NCBI GenBank assembly: GCA_937876865.1
Contig: CALEFF010000069.1
Coordinates: 1 to 56,686, forward strand
Length of the DNA stretch: 56,686 nucleotides
Source of the DNA: an uncultured Bacteroidales bacterium
Lineage (GTDB): Bacteria > Bacteroidota > Bacteroidia > Bacteroidales > P3
Direction: 5' to 3'
Made by a program: the position numbers and the translations under genes. Below are positions 9,854 to 19,289 of this stretch, piece after piece. The notes beneath the pieces are model-generated. The model had not been told where the DNA came from. It saw only the letters and a program-made list of their open reading frames with translations, and made no database searches. The stretch's first letter is position 1, and every line of letters starts with the position of its first letter.

Positions 9854-9880
9854 TTTCTAAACATAAAAGTTTTATTTTTG
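9850..9880 (+). promoter_or_regulatory. Promoter of polA
   Basis: TTTG (9850-9853), 19-nt spacer, TATTTTTG (9873-9880). The -33 box lies in the T tail of the tnaA terminator, so the two signals are compacted together. Confidence 0.8.
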
Positions 9881-9897
9881 TAGAAAAAAATAAAACA

Positions 9898-12672
9898 ATG
9901 AATAAAAAGACACTTTACCTAATAGATGCAATGGCTGTAATATATAGAGCCTTTTACGCATTAAATAAAAATCCACGAATTACCACAAAAGGACTAAATG
10001 TTTCAGCAATTTTAGGATTTTGTAACACATTATTAGACATAATAAAACAATACAAACCCTCACATCTCGGAATAGCCTTTGACTTGCAAGGGCCAACATT
10101 TAGACACGTTCAATTTGAACAATACAAAGCTAATCGTCAAGCAATGCCTGAGGAAATAAAAGAATCCATACCATATATAAAAAACATAATTCAAGCAATG
10201 AACATACCTCTTCTTTGTAAAGAAGGTTATGAAGCAGATGACGTAATAGGCACTCTTGCAAAAAAAGCAGTAAATAAAGGTTATGAAGTTTTTATGGTAA
10301 CGCCTGACAAAGACTATGCACAATTAGTAGAAGAAAATATTAAAATGTTAAAACTTGGAAGAGGTGCAAATCCAAACGAAATATGGGGAGTAGAAGAAGT
10401 ATTACAACGCTTTGAAATCACAACACCCTCACAAGTAATAGACATATTAGGACTTTGGGGAGATTCTTCTGATAATATTCCTGGCGTTCCTTCAATAGGA
10501 GAAAAAAAAGCAAAACAACTAATCCAACAATTTTCAAGCATAGAAAACATATTAGAAAACACTTCTCAAATACAAAGCAATTCCATACGTAAAGCAATAG
10601 AAGAAAACAAAGACCTCGCAATACAAAGCAAACAATTAGCAACAATAATAACAGATGTGCCAATTGAACTAAACGAAGATGAATTAACACTCTCTCAACC
10701 AAAATTTGAGGCCTGCAATCAAATATTTAACGAATTAGAATTCAATACATTTGCAAAAAGATTCAACTCACACTACCAAAACACCTACACTCCTCCAACT
10801 GCAGATTTATTTACAACACCTACCTCAGAGCCTACACTTTTCAATCTTTCAACCTGCCCAACCTATAAAGACGTTCCACATACCTATACCATAATTCAAA
10901 CCATAGAAGAATTAAAAGAAGTTGTAAACACATTGCTTCAAGAACCCCTTATAGCCTTTGATACCGAAACAACTGGTTTAGAAATAGACTGTCAATTATT
11001 AGGCATTTCTTTAGTCAGTCAATTAAAAAAAGGATTCTTTGTTTTAATTCCTCAAAACGAAGAATTAAAAAAACAATTCATAGAAACAATTAAACCACTC
11101 TTTGAAAACGAAACGATAGAAAAAGTAGCACACAATATAAAGTTTGATAAAAATGTCCTACTTAATTACGGAATACAAGTAAAAGGCAAAACCTTTGATA
11201 CACTCTTAGCTCACTATCTTATAGATCCTGAATCACGTCATAAATTAGATATTTTAAGTGAAAAATACTTAGAATACACAATGATAGATTTTGAAACAGT
11301 ATTTGGTAAAAACACAAAACCTCCATTTTCAATAGAAAAAATAAATCTTGAACTATTAACCGAATATGCCGTTGAAGACGCTGATATCACTTTTGCTCTA
11401 AAACCAATCTTAGAAGAAGAATTAAGAAAAAACAACCTATTAGAACTTTTCACTAACATAGAAATGCCACTTGTAGATGTACTACTTTCAATGGAAAGAC
11501 AAGGAGTGAAAATAGACACTAATCAATTGCATAATTTTTCTCAATTGCTACAAGAACAAAAACAAGAATTAGAACAACGAATCTATCAATTAGCAGGTAG
11601 AGAATTTAACATTTCTTCTCCTAAACAATTAGGCACAATACTCTTTGATGAATTACAAATCTCATCAGACAAAAAAATCAAAAAAACACAAACAAAACAA
11701 TACTCAACCTCAGAAGACGTATTGCAAAAACTAATAAACTACCACCCAATCATACCACTTATATTAGAATATCGCTCACTCACCAAACTAAAAAGTACAT
11801 ATGTAGATGTACTTCCTGAAATAGTAAATCAAAAAACAGGTAAAATCCATACCAATTACAAACAAGCTACAACTTCAACAGGTCGTTTAGCCTCAGAAAA
11901 CCCTAATTTACAAAACATACCTATAAGAACAGAATTAGGCAAACAAATACGCTCATGTTTCATTCCACAAGATGAAGAACACACTCTTTTAGCAGCCGAT
12001 TATTCTCAAATAGAATTAAGAATAATAGCCTCACTTAGCAAAGATAACGCTTTATGTCAAGCCTTTCAGTCAAGAGAAGATATACACCTTTCCACCGCCT
12101 CACGAATTTATATGCTACCATCAGAAGAAATAACCTCAGAGATGAGACGCAATGCGAAAAGTGTAAACTTTGGAATCATATATGGAATATCAGCATTCGG
12201 TCTATCAGAGCAACTACACATATCAAGAAAAGAAGCACAACAACTAATAGAACAATACTTTGCATCATACCCACAAATAAAACAATACATTACAACTTGT
12301 ATAGAAACAGCAACTACAAGAGGTTATGCAGAAAGCATCTGCGGACGAAGACGCTATTTGCCAGACTTAAATTCGGCAAATGCAAATCTAAGAAACTTTG
12401 CACAACGCAACGCAGTCAATATGCCAATACAAGCAAGCAGTGCCGATATGATAAAAATAGCAATGATAAATATTCACAAAGAATTTGAAAAACAATCTTT
12501 GCGTTCCAAGATGATACTCCAAGTTCACGATGAATTAGTCTTTGATGTATATAAGCCAGAAATTGAAATGGTTAAAACAATAGTAACACAACAGATGCTT
12601 AACGCTTTACAATTAGAAGTGCCTATTGAAGTGAGCATAAATTACGGAGAAAATTGGTTAATAGCACACTAA
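9898..12672 (+). CDS. polA: DNA polymerase I
   Basis: Replication and repair polymerase of 924 residues with all three domains: N-terminal 5'-3' exonuclease (flap nuclease), middle 3'-5' exonuclease with intact acidic motif F-D-T-E-T (Asp355, Glu357), and C-terminal polymerase with motif A (A-A-D-Y-S-Q-I-E-L-R, Asp701), motif B (R-R-N-A-K-S-V-N-F-G-I-I-Y-G) and motif C (V-H-D-E-L, Asp878). The retained DTE motif predicts active proofreading. The leader is short (about 12-17 nt). Downstream 12673-12764 holds only the next promoter. Confidence 0.97.
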   Translation: MNKKTLYLIDAMAVIYRAFYALNKNPRITTKGLNVSAILGFCNTLLDIIKQYKPSHLGIAFDLQGPTFRHVQFEQYKANRQAMPEEIKESIPYIKNIIQAMNIPLLCKEGYEADDVIGTLAKKAVNKGYEVFMVTPDKDYAQLVEENIKMLKLGRGANPNEIWGVEEVLQRFEITTPSQVIDILGLWGDSSDNIPGVPSIGEKKAKQLIQQFSSIENILENTSQIQSNSIRKAIEENKDLAIQSKQLATIITDVPIELNEDELTLSQPKFEACNQIFNELEFNTFAKRFNSHYQNTYTPPTADLFTTPTSEPTLFNLSTCPTYKDVPHTYTIIQTIEELKEVVNTLLQEPLIAFDTETTGLEIDCQLLGISLVSQLKKGFFVLIPQNEELKKQFIETIKPLFENETIEKVAHNIKFDKNVLLNYGIQVKGKTFDTLLAHYLIDPESRHKLDILSEKYLEYTMIDFETVFGKNTKPPFSIEKINLELLTEYAVEDADITFALKPILEEELRKNNLLELFTNIEMPLVDVLLSMERQGVKIDTNQLHNFSQLLQEQKQELEQRIYQLAGREFNISSPKQLGTILFDELQISSDKKIKKTQTKQYSTSEDVLQKLINYHPIIPLILEYRSLTKLKSTYVDVLPEIVNQKTGKIHTNYKQATTSTGRLASENPNLQNIPIRTELGKQIRSCFIPQDEEHTLLAADYSQIELRIIASLSKDNALCQAFQSREDIHLSTASRIYMLPSEEITSEMRRNAKSVNFGIIYGISAFGLSEQLHISRKEAQQLIEQYFASYPQIKQYITTCIETATTRGYAESICGRRRYLPDLNSANANLRNFAQRNAVNMPIQASSADMIKIAMINIHKEFEKQSLRSKMILQVHDELVFDVYKPEIEMVKTIVTQQMLNALQLEVPIEVSINYGENWLIAH

Positions 12673-12689
12673 TAAAAATAAAGAATAAT

Positions 12690-12720
12690 TTTGTGGAACA
12701 CAATAAAAATATTATTTTCG
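12690..12720 (+). promoter_or_regulatory. Promoter of M49-like peptidase gene
   Basis: TTTG (12690-12693), 19-nt spacer, TATTTTCG (12713-12720), one mismatch from TAnnTTTG. Confidence 0.65.
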
Positions 12721-12764
12721 CAGATTCAAACAAAAAATAGAATAACATTAAACAAAAATAAGAA

Positions 12765-14399
12765 ATGAAGAAAAAATTATTGTCAATTCTTGCATTAGGA
12801 GCGATTTTATTCACTTCATGCGGAACAAAAGAAGGAAAACAAGAAACAAACAATTCAGCAATGCAAAAAAAAGTAGATGAATTTGCAATGGTTCAATTAA
12901 CCACAGACGTCAATAAATTAAATGACAAAGAAAAACAACTTATCAATATTTTCTTTGACATTGCCGAAATTATGGACGAATTATTCTGGTTGCAATCATA
13001 CGGAGATAAAGCCGACATGGAAAAAATCCAAGATCCAGCAACAAGAGATTTTGCATTAATTAACTATGGCCCTTGGGAAAGACTTGATGGCATGCGTCCA
13101 TTTGTAAGCGGATACGGAGAAAAACCACTTGGAGCAAATTTCTATCCAAAAGATATGACAAAAGAAGAATACGAAGCACTTGAAGATGAAAATAAAGGAA
13201 GTCTTTATACAGTAATTCGTAGAGACAAAGACGGCAAATTGCAAGTTAAATGGTATAGAGAAGAATACAAAAAACAAATAGATAAAGTTTGTGCTTTATT
13301 AGACAAAGCAATTCCTTTGGCAGAAGATGCAGGATTAAAGAAATACTTAGAAGAACGTAAAAAAGCCTTCCAAACAGATGATTATTTCGCATCAGATATG
13401 GCTTGGATGGATATGAAAAGCAGTCATTTAGATTTCGTTGTAGGTCCAATAGAAAATTATGAAGACCGTTTATTTGGAGCAAAAGCGGCATACGAAGCAT
13501 TTATTTTAGTAAAAGATGAAGAAGAAAGTGCAAAACTTGCAAAATTTACTGCAATGCTTCCTCAACTTCAAAAAGAATTACCTTGCGATCCTAAATTCAA
13601 ACAAGAAGTTCCAGGAACAGAATCAGATCTTAACGTATATGACGTAATATTCTATGCAGGAGATTGTAATTCTGGTAGCAAAACAATCGCAATCAATCTT
13701 CCAAATGACGAAAGAGTACAATTAGCAAAAGGAGCAAGACGTCTTCAATTAAAAAATGCAATGAAAGCAAAATTTGATAAGATACTTTACCCTATTGCAG
13801 AAAACATATTATCACAAGAACAATTAGCAAAAGTAAAATTTGACGCATTTTTCTACAACGTAACCTTCCATGAAGTAGCTCACGGCTTAGGAATCAAAAA
13901 CACAATCAACGGAAAAGGAGGTGTAAGACAAGCCTTAGGAAATCAATACTCATCATGGGAAGAAGCAAAAGCAGATATTTTAGGATTGTATATGGTTTGC
14001 TCATTGATAGACAAGGGAGAAATCACTTCAATCACAAAAGAAGATGCAGTAACTACATTTATAGCAGGAATTTTGCGTTCAGTGCGTTTCGGAGCTGCTT
14101 CTGCACACGGAGTAGCAAATATGATGTGTTTCAATTTCTTTGAAGACAACAAAGCATTCACTAAAAACCAAGAAGGAATCTATACAATAGATTACGCAAA
14201 TGCTTTTAAAGCGATTAACTCTTGGGCTGCAAAAATATTAGAAGTAGAAGGTACAGGTGATATTGAAGGAGCAAAAGCATATTCTGAAAAGAATGGTCAA
14301 ATACGTCCTAGCCTTCAAGAAACACTTGACGTAATAAACGGAAAGAACATTCCAAAAGACATAAGATACGAACAAGGTAAAAAAGTATTAGGGCTATAA
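12765..14399 (+). CDS. M49-like zinc metallopeptidase lipoprotein
   Basis: A 544-residue predicted lipoprotein (lipobox F-T-S-C, Cys19) related to dipeptidyl peptidase III. The zinc motif is H-E-V-A-H-G (His369, Glu370, His373) with the second acidic motif E-E-A-K-A-D (Glu399/Glu400) about 30 residues later. Canonical DPP III has the longer H-E-x-x-x-H motif; here the spacing is H-E-x-x-H followed by glycine. The lipid anchor puts it in the periplasm or outer membrane, where it could trim peptides for uptake. Own promoter upstream; gpsA follows after 3 nt and is probably cotranscribed. Exact specificity is not readable from sequence. Confidence 0.85.
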   Translation: MKKKLLSILALGAILFTSCGTKEGKQETNNSAMQKKVDEFAMVQLTTDVNKLNDKEKQLINIFFDIAEIMDELFWLQSYGDKADMEKIQDPATRDFALINYGPWERLDGMRPFVSGYGEKPLGANFYPKDMTKEEYEALEDENKGSLYTVIRRDKDGKLQVKWYREEYKKQIDKVCALLDKAIPLAEDAGLKKYLEERKKAFQTDDYFASDMAWMDMKSSHLDFVVGPIENYEDRLFGAKAAYEAFILVKDEEESAKLAKFTAMLPQLQKELPCDPKFKQEVPGTESDLNVYDVIFYAGDCNSGSKTIAINLPNDERVQLAKGARRLQLKNAMKAKFDKILYPIAENILSQEQLAKVKFDAFFYNVTFHEVAHGLGIKNTINGKGGVRQALGNQYSSWEEAKADILGLYMVCSLIDKGEITSITKEDAVTTFIAGILRSVRFGAASAHGVANMMCFNFFEDNKAFTKNQEGIYTIDYANAFKAINSWAAKILEVEGTGDIEGAKAYSEKNGQIRPSLQETLDVINGKNIPKDIRYEQGKKVLGL

Positions 14400-14402
14400 A
14401 AA

Positions 14403-15392
14403 ATGAATATAGCAGTATTAGGAAGTGGTAGTTGGGCAACTGCGATAGTTAAAATCGCAACTCAAAACCATAACGTAGTACATTGGTGGGTAAGAGAAAA
14501 CGAAATAGTAGAGGGAGTTCGTCAATACGGACGAAACCCTCTCTTTTTGCGTTCTTGTCAGTTGGATACAAGCAAAATAGAAATTACAACAGATATCAAA
14601 AAAGTAGTTTACTCAACCGATACCATAGTTTTAGTAATTCCTTCCGCATTTGTAGAAAAATCATTACAAGATTTAACTCCATCGGATTTTGAAAACAAAA
14701 CTATAATCAGTGCTACAAAAGGAATCATTCCCTCAACTAATCAAATAGTTGCTGATTATCTTCAAACCCAATTCAAGATAGAATTAGAGCAACAAGCCGT
14801 TCTTAGCGGCCCTTCTCACGCAGAAGAAATTGCACAAGACGGAATGACGTATTTAACCATAGGGGCACATAGTCAATCTCTTGCTCAACAACTTGCAAAT
14901 AGGTTTGCATGCAGATTTGTCAAAACAAGAACTTCCACCGACATAAGAGGAATTGAATATTCGGCAGTATTAAAGAACATATATGCACTTACAGCTGGCA
15001 TTTGCAAAGGAGCAGGTTATGGAGACAACTTTATATCGGTTTTAATTTCAAATGCCGCACAAGAAATGCAAAGATTTTTAAGTGTTGTAGCTAAAAACGA
15101 AATGCGAGATACTAATAACTTTGTTTATTTAGGCGATTTGTTGGTAACAGCATATTCACAACATTCTCGCAATCGCACTTTCGGACAAATGATAGGACAA
15201 GGTTATACAGTTAAGTCTGCACAATTGGAAATGTCAATGATAGCCGAAGGATACTATGCAACCGATTGCATTCATAAAACCAATGCAAATTTGAAAGTAA
15301 ATATGCCAATAGCAGATTTTGCTTATAAGATACTTTATCAAGGAGCTCCTTTAAATCAAGAATTACAGCAATTAAGTAACACGTTCAAATAG
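14403..15392 (+). CDS. gpsA: Glycerol-3-phosphate dehydrogenase [NAD(P)+]
   Basis: Makes sn-glycerol 3-phosphate from dihydroxyacetone phosphate for phospholipid synthesis. It has the N-terminal Rossmann motif G-S-G-S-W-A-T-A, the substrate segment L-S-G-P-S-H-A-E-E, and the C-terminal catalytic lysine region Y-S-A-V-L-K-N-I-Y-A. At 329 residues it is of normal length. It starts 3 nt after the peptidase stop. No hairpin terminator was found after it; the sequence runs straight into periodic array 1. Confidence 0.96.
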   Translation: MNIAVLGSGSWATAIVKIATQNHNVVHWWVRENEIVEGVRQYGRNPLFLRSCQLDTSKIEITTDIKKVVYSTDTIVLVIPSAFVEKSLQDLTPSDFENKTIISATKGIIPSTNQIVADYLQTQFKIELEQQAVLSGPSHAEEIAQDGMTYLTIGAHSQSLAQQLANRFACRFVKTRTSTDIRGIEYSAVLKNIYALTAGICKGAGYGDNFISVLISNAAQEMQRFLSVVAKNEMRDTNNFVYLGDLLVTAYSQHSRNRTFGQMIGQGYTVKSAQLEMSMIAEGYYATDCIHKTNANLKVNMPIADFAYKILYQGAPLNQELQQLSNTFK

Positions 15393-15407
15393 AGTAGTTT
15401 AAAAACT

Positions 15408-15475
15408 CTTTGATTTTTTCAAAAAAAGCAAAGAAATAATTTTTAAAAACAATGATTTTTTTAAATATTTCTTTG
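15408..15475. repeat. 21-bp periodic CTTTG/CAAAG array 1
   Basis: Four pentamers at exactly 21-bp steps: CTTTG 15408, CAAAG 15429, CAATG (one mismatch) 15450, CTTTG 15471, separated by long A and T runs. It lies between gpsA and the sialidase promoter; the promoter's -33 box begins 5 nt after the last pentamer. Same 68-bp architecture as the arrays at 26754, 34440 and 43316. Function unknown; two helical turns per step puts every pentamer on one DNA face. Confidence 0.8.
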
Positions 15476-15480
15476 TTTTT

Positions 15481-15511
15481 TTTGTACCTTTCTTCATTTA
15501 TGTTACTTTTG
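15481..15511 (+). promoter_or_regulatory. Promoter of sialidase gene
   Basis: TTTG (15481-15484), 19-nt spacer, TACTTTTG (15504-15511), directly downstream of periodic array 1. Confidence 0.75.
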
Positions 15512-15548
15512 TATACACTTTGATATTTTTACTAAATAAATTTAAGTA

Positions 15549-17099
15549 ATGAAAAGAAGTTTTTTAGTCATTGTTTTAGCATTTTGTTTTTTTATTCCAA
15601 AATATTCTTTTGCAGAAAAGAATGAAAAGCTAATTGTTTTTTACTTTTCTATTGCAGACTCTACTACCTTTTCTACTAATGAAAGGGTTGCAGATATCTT
15701 CTTAAAAATAGGAGATAAACAATGGTTTGAAGAAACAATTTTTGTAGGAGATAAATTAACTATTTGTAATAGTTTTCCTAATGATTCCCTTATTAGTTTA
15801 CAAATAAAAACATATAGAGGTTTTGTTTGCGAGATTAGAAATGGGGAAGAAAAATTAAAAACTACTTTTACAAAAAAAGTAATTGAGATAAAAGATACTG
15901 TGTTTATTGATTTAAAAATAGATGAAAGCAATACATATCAATATCTTTATTATTCGTTAGATAAAAAGACTAAAAAGCCTTATCGTATTCCTGCTTTGGC
16001 TCAAACTTCTGAGGGAACTTTGCTTGCAGTGAGCGATCACAGACCTTGTTGGGCAGATATTGGATTTGGGGAGGTTGATTTAAAGATTAGAACTTCAAAA
16101 GATTATAAAAATTGGAGCGAAGAAAGATTTATTGCAGACGGAATGGGAGGAGAGAAAAATGTGTTTGAGACTGGTTTTGGTGATGTCGCAATTGTGGCAG
16201 ATAGAGAAAGCGATGAGGTTTTGATAATGTGCGTTGCAGGAAGACAAGCCTTTTCTTCTGCAACTAAGGACAATCATAATTTTATGGCAAGAATAAGAAG
16301 TAAAGATGGTGGTAAATCTTGGGAAAAAGCAGAAGATGTTACTTCTATGTTTATGAATGTGAAAGGAAAGTATAATCCGATATTACCAGAGGTTTATAGT
16401 ATGTTTTTTGCATCTGGGAGGATTTTGCAATCCAAGATTTTTAAGGCGAAGAATAGTAAATACTATCGTCTTTATGCTTCTTTATTAACAAATAGTGCTA
16501 ATGGACATGACAATTATGTTGTTTACTCTGATGATTTTGGTCAGTCATGGAATCTTTTAGGTGATATTTGTGTAAAAGGTGGTGATGAAGCCAAGGTAGA
16601 AGAGTTAAACGATGGCTCTATTGTTGTTAGTAGCAGAAAATCTCACGGACGTTTTTTCAATATCTTTACGTTTACAGATGTTGAAACGGCAAAAGGTTAT
16701 TGGCAAACAGCGGTTTGTAGTAATGAAGTGAATGGAGGTATTTCTGTTGGGGCAAACTCTTGTAATGGAGAGTTGTTAAAGGTAAGGGTAATAAACAATC
16801 AAACTAATAAAGAATGCGATTTGCTTTTGCAGTCATTACCGACGGGAAATAATCGTAAGAATGTTACAATATTTTTTAAGGAATTAGATAACAATAAGCA
16901 ATATACTCCTATCACATTAGCAGAAAATTGGTCAAAAGGTTTACAAGTGAGCGATAGACTTTCTGCTTATTCTACTATGATTTTGCAAAACGATAATAGG
17001 GTGGGATTTCTTTTTGAAGAGGAACCGAATGATTATTGCATAGTTTATACTTCTTTTACAATTGAGCAGATAACTAATGGTCTATATAGAGTAGATTAA
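15549..17099 (+). CDS. Secreted exo-alpha-sialidase (GH33-like)
   Basis: Predicted neuraminidase of 516 residues. A signal peptide (about residues 1-22, cleavage after Y-S-F-A) is followed by an extra N-terminal region of about 115 residues that I do not recognise, then the six-bladed sialidase domain. Y-R-I-P (145-148) is the family's F/Y-R-I-P motif carrying a carboxylate-binding arginine. Asp boxes are S-K-D-G-G-K-S-W (251-258) and S-D-D-F-G-Q-S-W (from 327). It would release terminal sialic acid from host glycans in the periplasm or outside. No nan catabolic genes are in the window. It sits alone between array 1 and a small lipoprotein gene. Confidence 0.9.
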   Translation: MKRSFLVIVLAFCFFIPKYSFAEKNEKLIVFYFSIADSTTFSTNERVADIFLKIGDKQWFEETIFVGDKLTICNSFPNDSLISLQIKTYRGFVCEIRNGEEKLKTTFTKKVIEIKDTVFIDLKIDESNTYQYLYYSLDKKTKKPYRIPALAQTSEGTLLAVSDHRPCWADIGFGEVDLKIRTSKDYKNWSEERFIADGMGGEKNVFETGFGDVAIVADRESDEVLIMCVAGRQAFSSATKDNHNFMARIRSKDGGKSWEKAEDVTSMFMNVKGKYNPILPEVYSMFFASGRILQSKIFKAKNSKYYRLYASLLTNSANGHDNYVVYSDDFGQSWNLLGDICVKGGDEAKVEELNDGSIVVSSRKSHGRFFNIFTFTDVETAKGYWQTAVCSNEVNGGISVGANSCNGELLKVRVINNQTNKECDLLLQSLPTGNNRKNVTIFFKELDNNKQYTPITLAENWSKGLQVSDRLSAYSTMILQNDNRVGFLFEEEPNDYCIVYTSFTIEQITNGLYRVD

Positions 17100-17109
17100 A
17101 AAAAATGTG

Positions 17110-17117
17110 TATCTTTG
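17110..17117 (+). promoter_or_regulatory. -7 box for lipoprotein-frr transcript
   Basis: TATCTTTG matches TAnnTTTG, 25 nt before the lipoprotein start. No convincing TTTG about 19 nt upstream. Confidence 0.55.
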
Positions 17118-17142
17118 CCGTGAAAAATAAAATTTTATAGAG

Positions 17143-17556
17143 ATGAAGAAGGTTTATTGGAAAGGAATTTTTATTGTTTTTCTAACTATATTTTCATTTT
17201 CTTTCTTTTCTTGCGTAGAAGATGGAATAAAATATGATGCAACAGATTGGGAAGGTAGATGGAAAATAAATGAAGAGATTGTTTTCCCTAAATCAACAAA
17301 AGCTTCTTATGTTGGAGATATAAGAAAAGTTGATGAAAGTAATATAATTATTGGTGGAGAGTTGTTTGGCTTAAATTCTTCTTGTGAAATTGCTGCAAAG
17401 GTTAGTTCTAAAACTGCAACTTTTGACCAAATGGTTAGTGGAATGTATCGTTTAGTAGGTTCTGCTGCATTAGATGGAGATTCTATTACATTTAAGTTTG
17501 ATATAAAAGTAGATGATAAATCAAAAGGTTATACAAGAACAGCAGTTAAGTTATAA
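17143..17556 (+). CDS. Small lipocalin-like lipoprotein
   Basis: A 137-residue predicted lipoprotein: hydrophobic signal ending in the lipobox F-F-S-C (Cys24). The mature part has W-E-G-R-W-K near its start and alternating beta-strand pattern, resembling the small lipocalin-like proteins common in Bacteroidota, but no specific family motif is secure. It lies 14 nt upstream of frr, so both may be on one transcript. Function unknown. Confidence 0.7.
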   Translation: MKKVYWKGIFIVFLTIFSFSFFSCVEDGIKYDATDWEGRWKINEEIVFPKSTKASYVGDIRKVDESNIIIGGELFGLNSSCEIAAKVSSKTATFDQMVSGMYRLVGSAALDGDSITFKFDIKVDDKSKGYTRTAVKL

Positions 17557-17570
17557 ATAAGTTATATATT

Positions 17571-18134
17571 ATGAGCGAAGAATCAAAAAAATTGCTACAA
17601 GAAGCTAATGCTTCAATGACAGATGCGGTTTCTCATTTGGAGAAATCTTTGGAAAAGTTACGTGCAGGTAAGGCAAATCCTGCTATGTTAGCCGGAGTAA
17701 AAATTGATTATTATGGAACTCCTACTCCAATAGAAAATGTTGGAAACATAAGTACTCCTGACCCAAAGCAAATTGTTATTCAACCTTGGGAAAAATCTCT
17801 TTTACATCCTATTGATAAAGCTATATTAGCTGCAAATTTAGGATTTACACCAAAGGTTGAAGCCGATGTTGTAAGAATTGTTTTACCTCCTGTGACAGAA
17901 GAAAGAAGAAAAGACCTTTGTAAAAAAGCAAAAGCAGAAGGCGAAACAGCAAAGGTTAGCATAAGAAATGTAAGAAGAAATATTCTTGAAAAAGTTAAAA
18001 AACTTAAAGACGCAGGTGTGCCTGAGGACGAAATAAAGTCTGTGGAAAAAGAAATGCAAGATGTAACTGATAAGTTCATCAAGAATACTGATTCTGTTAT
18101 AGCAGCAAAGGAAAAAGAAATAATGTCAATTTAG
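17571..18134 (+). CDS. frr: Ribosome recycling factor
   Basis: Splits post-termination ribosomes together with EF-G. The 187-residue protein has the typical three-helix-bundle sequence with L-R-A-G-K-A-N-P near the start, Y-Y-G-T-P-T-P-I in the hinge domain, and the basic helix V-S-I-R-N-V-R-R. Full length. It is followed by a strong terminator; in many other bacteria frr follows pyrH, whereas here pyrH is at 31903. Confidence 0.97.
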   Translation: MSEESKKLLQEANASMTDAVSHLEKSLEKLRAGKANPAMLAGVKIDYYGTPTPIENVGNISTPDPKQIVIQPWEKSLLHPIDKAILAANLGFTPKVEADVVRIVLPPVTEERRKDLCKKAKAEGETAKVSIRNVRRNILEKVKKLKDAGVPEDEIKSVEKEMQDVTDKFIKNTDSVIAAKEKEIMSI

Positions 18135-18147
18135 TTTTTTTCTTGGA

Positions 18148-18199
18148 GCCAAAGAAGTATTTTTTATAAAAACTTCTTTGGCTTTGTTGTTTTTTTTAA
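18148..18199 (+). terminator. Terminator after frr
   Basis: Perfect 11-bp stem GCCAAAGAAGT (18148-18158) / ACTTCTTTGGC (18172-18182) with a T-rich tail to 18198. Not related to the 21-bp arrays: its CAAAG/CTTTG are the two arms of one hairpin. Confidence 0.9.
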
Positions 18200-18216
18200 T
18201 TTTATTCATACATTTG
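18183..18216 (+). promoter_or_regulatory. Promoter of DksA-like gene
   Basis: -7 box TACATTTG (18209-18216); candidate -33 boxes are TTTG at 18183-18186 (spacer 22) or GTTG at 18186-18189 (spacer 19). Confidence 0.65.
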
Positions 18217-18235
18217 CATTGCAAATATCAGTGTT

Positions 18236-18628
18236 ATGGAAGGTACAGATAAAAAAATCATGCGTTATTCTGATGAGGAATTGCAAGAGTTTAAAGCGAT
18301 TATTTTAGAAAAATTAGCAAAAGCTAAAGAAAATCTTGAAACATTGACAGAGGCTTTTGCAAACAATGCTTCTGAGGCGAGTGATACAGCTCCTACTTTT
18401 AAGGTATTGGAAGAGGGCGCAAGCATTAGAAGCAAGGAAGATAATGCAAACTTGGCTGCGCGTCAGCAGAAATTTATTAAAGATTTGGAAGCAGCTCTCA
18501 TAAGAATTGAAAACAAAACTTATGGAGTATGTAGAGTAACAGGAAAATTGATTCCTAAGGAAAGATTACGTATTGTTCCTCATGCAACTATGAGTGTTGA
18601 GGCGAAGTTAATGCAAAATAAAAAATAG
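18236..18628 (+). CDS. TraR/DksA family transcription factor
   Basis: A 130-residue DksA-like protein expected to bind RNA polymerase through the secondary channel. The coiled-coil N-terminal part (residues 1-90) is followed by a C-terminal zinc-finger region Y-G-V-C-R-V-T-G-K-L-I-P-K-E-R-L in which only one of the four zinc cysteines is left, a form I associate with Bacteroidota homologues. R-L-R-I-V-P-H-A is the conserved end of the finger. It has its own promoter and is followed after 6 nt by lspA. Confidence 0.88.
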   Translation: MEGTDKKIMRYSDEELQEFKAIILEKLAKAKENLETLTEAFANNASEASDTAPTFKVLEEGASIRSKEDNANLAARQQKFIKDLEAALIRIENKTYGVCRVTGKLIPKERLRIVPHATMSVEAKLMQNKK

Positions 18629-18634
18629 AGTTTT

Positions 18635-19276
18635 GTGAAAAAACCTCTTATTGTAATATTTATAATTCTTCTAATAGACCAAATAGTTAAATTTTGGATA
18701 AAGTTGAATTTTACCCTCGGAGAAGAATTATTTCTTATAGGTGATTGGTGCAGATTACATTTTATAGAAAATGAGGGTATGGCTTTTGGCATGTCTTTTG
18801 GAGAAGAAATAGGTAAGCTTATTCTTACTTTATTTAGGGTTGTTGCGGCTACCTTGATTTTTTTCTATCTTAGAAAGCTTGTTATTAAGAAAGAGAATAA
18901 ATTAGTTATTTATGCCTTTACTTTAATTTTTGCAGGGGCAGTAGGTAATATAATAGACTCTTTATTTTATGGACTTATCTTTTCGGAAAGTACATTTTTT
19001 ACAACGGCACAATTGTTTCCAGAAGCAGGAGGTTATGCTCCGCTTTGTTTAGGGAAGGTTGTGGATATGTTTTATTTCCCTTTGATTGATACAACTCTTC
19101 CACAATGGATTCCTTTTGTTGGAGGAAATCATTTTGAATTCTTTAATGCTATTTTCAACGTGGCAGATATTGCAATTACAGTGGGAGTAGGGTTGTTAGT
19201 TGTATCTGTTTTCATGCTTAATAATAAAAATAAAACTATTTCGTTGGAAGAAATAGAAGAAAATACTAATAAATAA
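18635..19276 (+). CDS. lspA: Lipoprotein signal peptidase II
   Basis: Inner-membrane aspartyl protease that removes signal peptides of prolipoproteins. The GTG start gives M-K-K-P-L-I-V-I-F and the first membrane helix with D-Q-I-V-K. Four hydrophobic segments are visible, and both catalytic regions are present: G-A-V-G-N-I-I-D and F-N-V-A-D-I-A-I. At 213 residues it is longer than enterobacterial LspA because of an insertion before the second aspartate, usual in Bacteroidota. Its substrates in this window include the lipoproteins at 4093, 12765, 17143 and 50645. Confidence 0.95.
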   Translation: MKKPLIVIFIILLIDQIVKFWIKLNFTLGEELFLIGDWCRLHFIENEGMAFGMSFGEEIGKLILTLFRVVAATLIFFYLRKLVIKKENKLVIYAFTLIFAGAVGNIIDSLFYGLIFSESTFFTTAQLFPEAGGYAPLCLGKVVDMFYFPLIDTTLPQWIPFVGGNHFEFFNAIFNVADIAITVGVGLLVVSVFMLNNKNKTISLEEIEENTNK

Positions 19277-19289
19277 CTACGATAATTCA

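Noticed and set aside
12054..12488. 144-codon frame inside polA
   Set aside because: Out-of-frame shadow of the polymerase domain, rich in Arg/Thr/Lys with no recognisable family.
15408..15475. Periodic arrays as small CRISPR arrays
   Set aside because: Repeat unit is only 5 bp, orientation varies and no cas gene is present.
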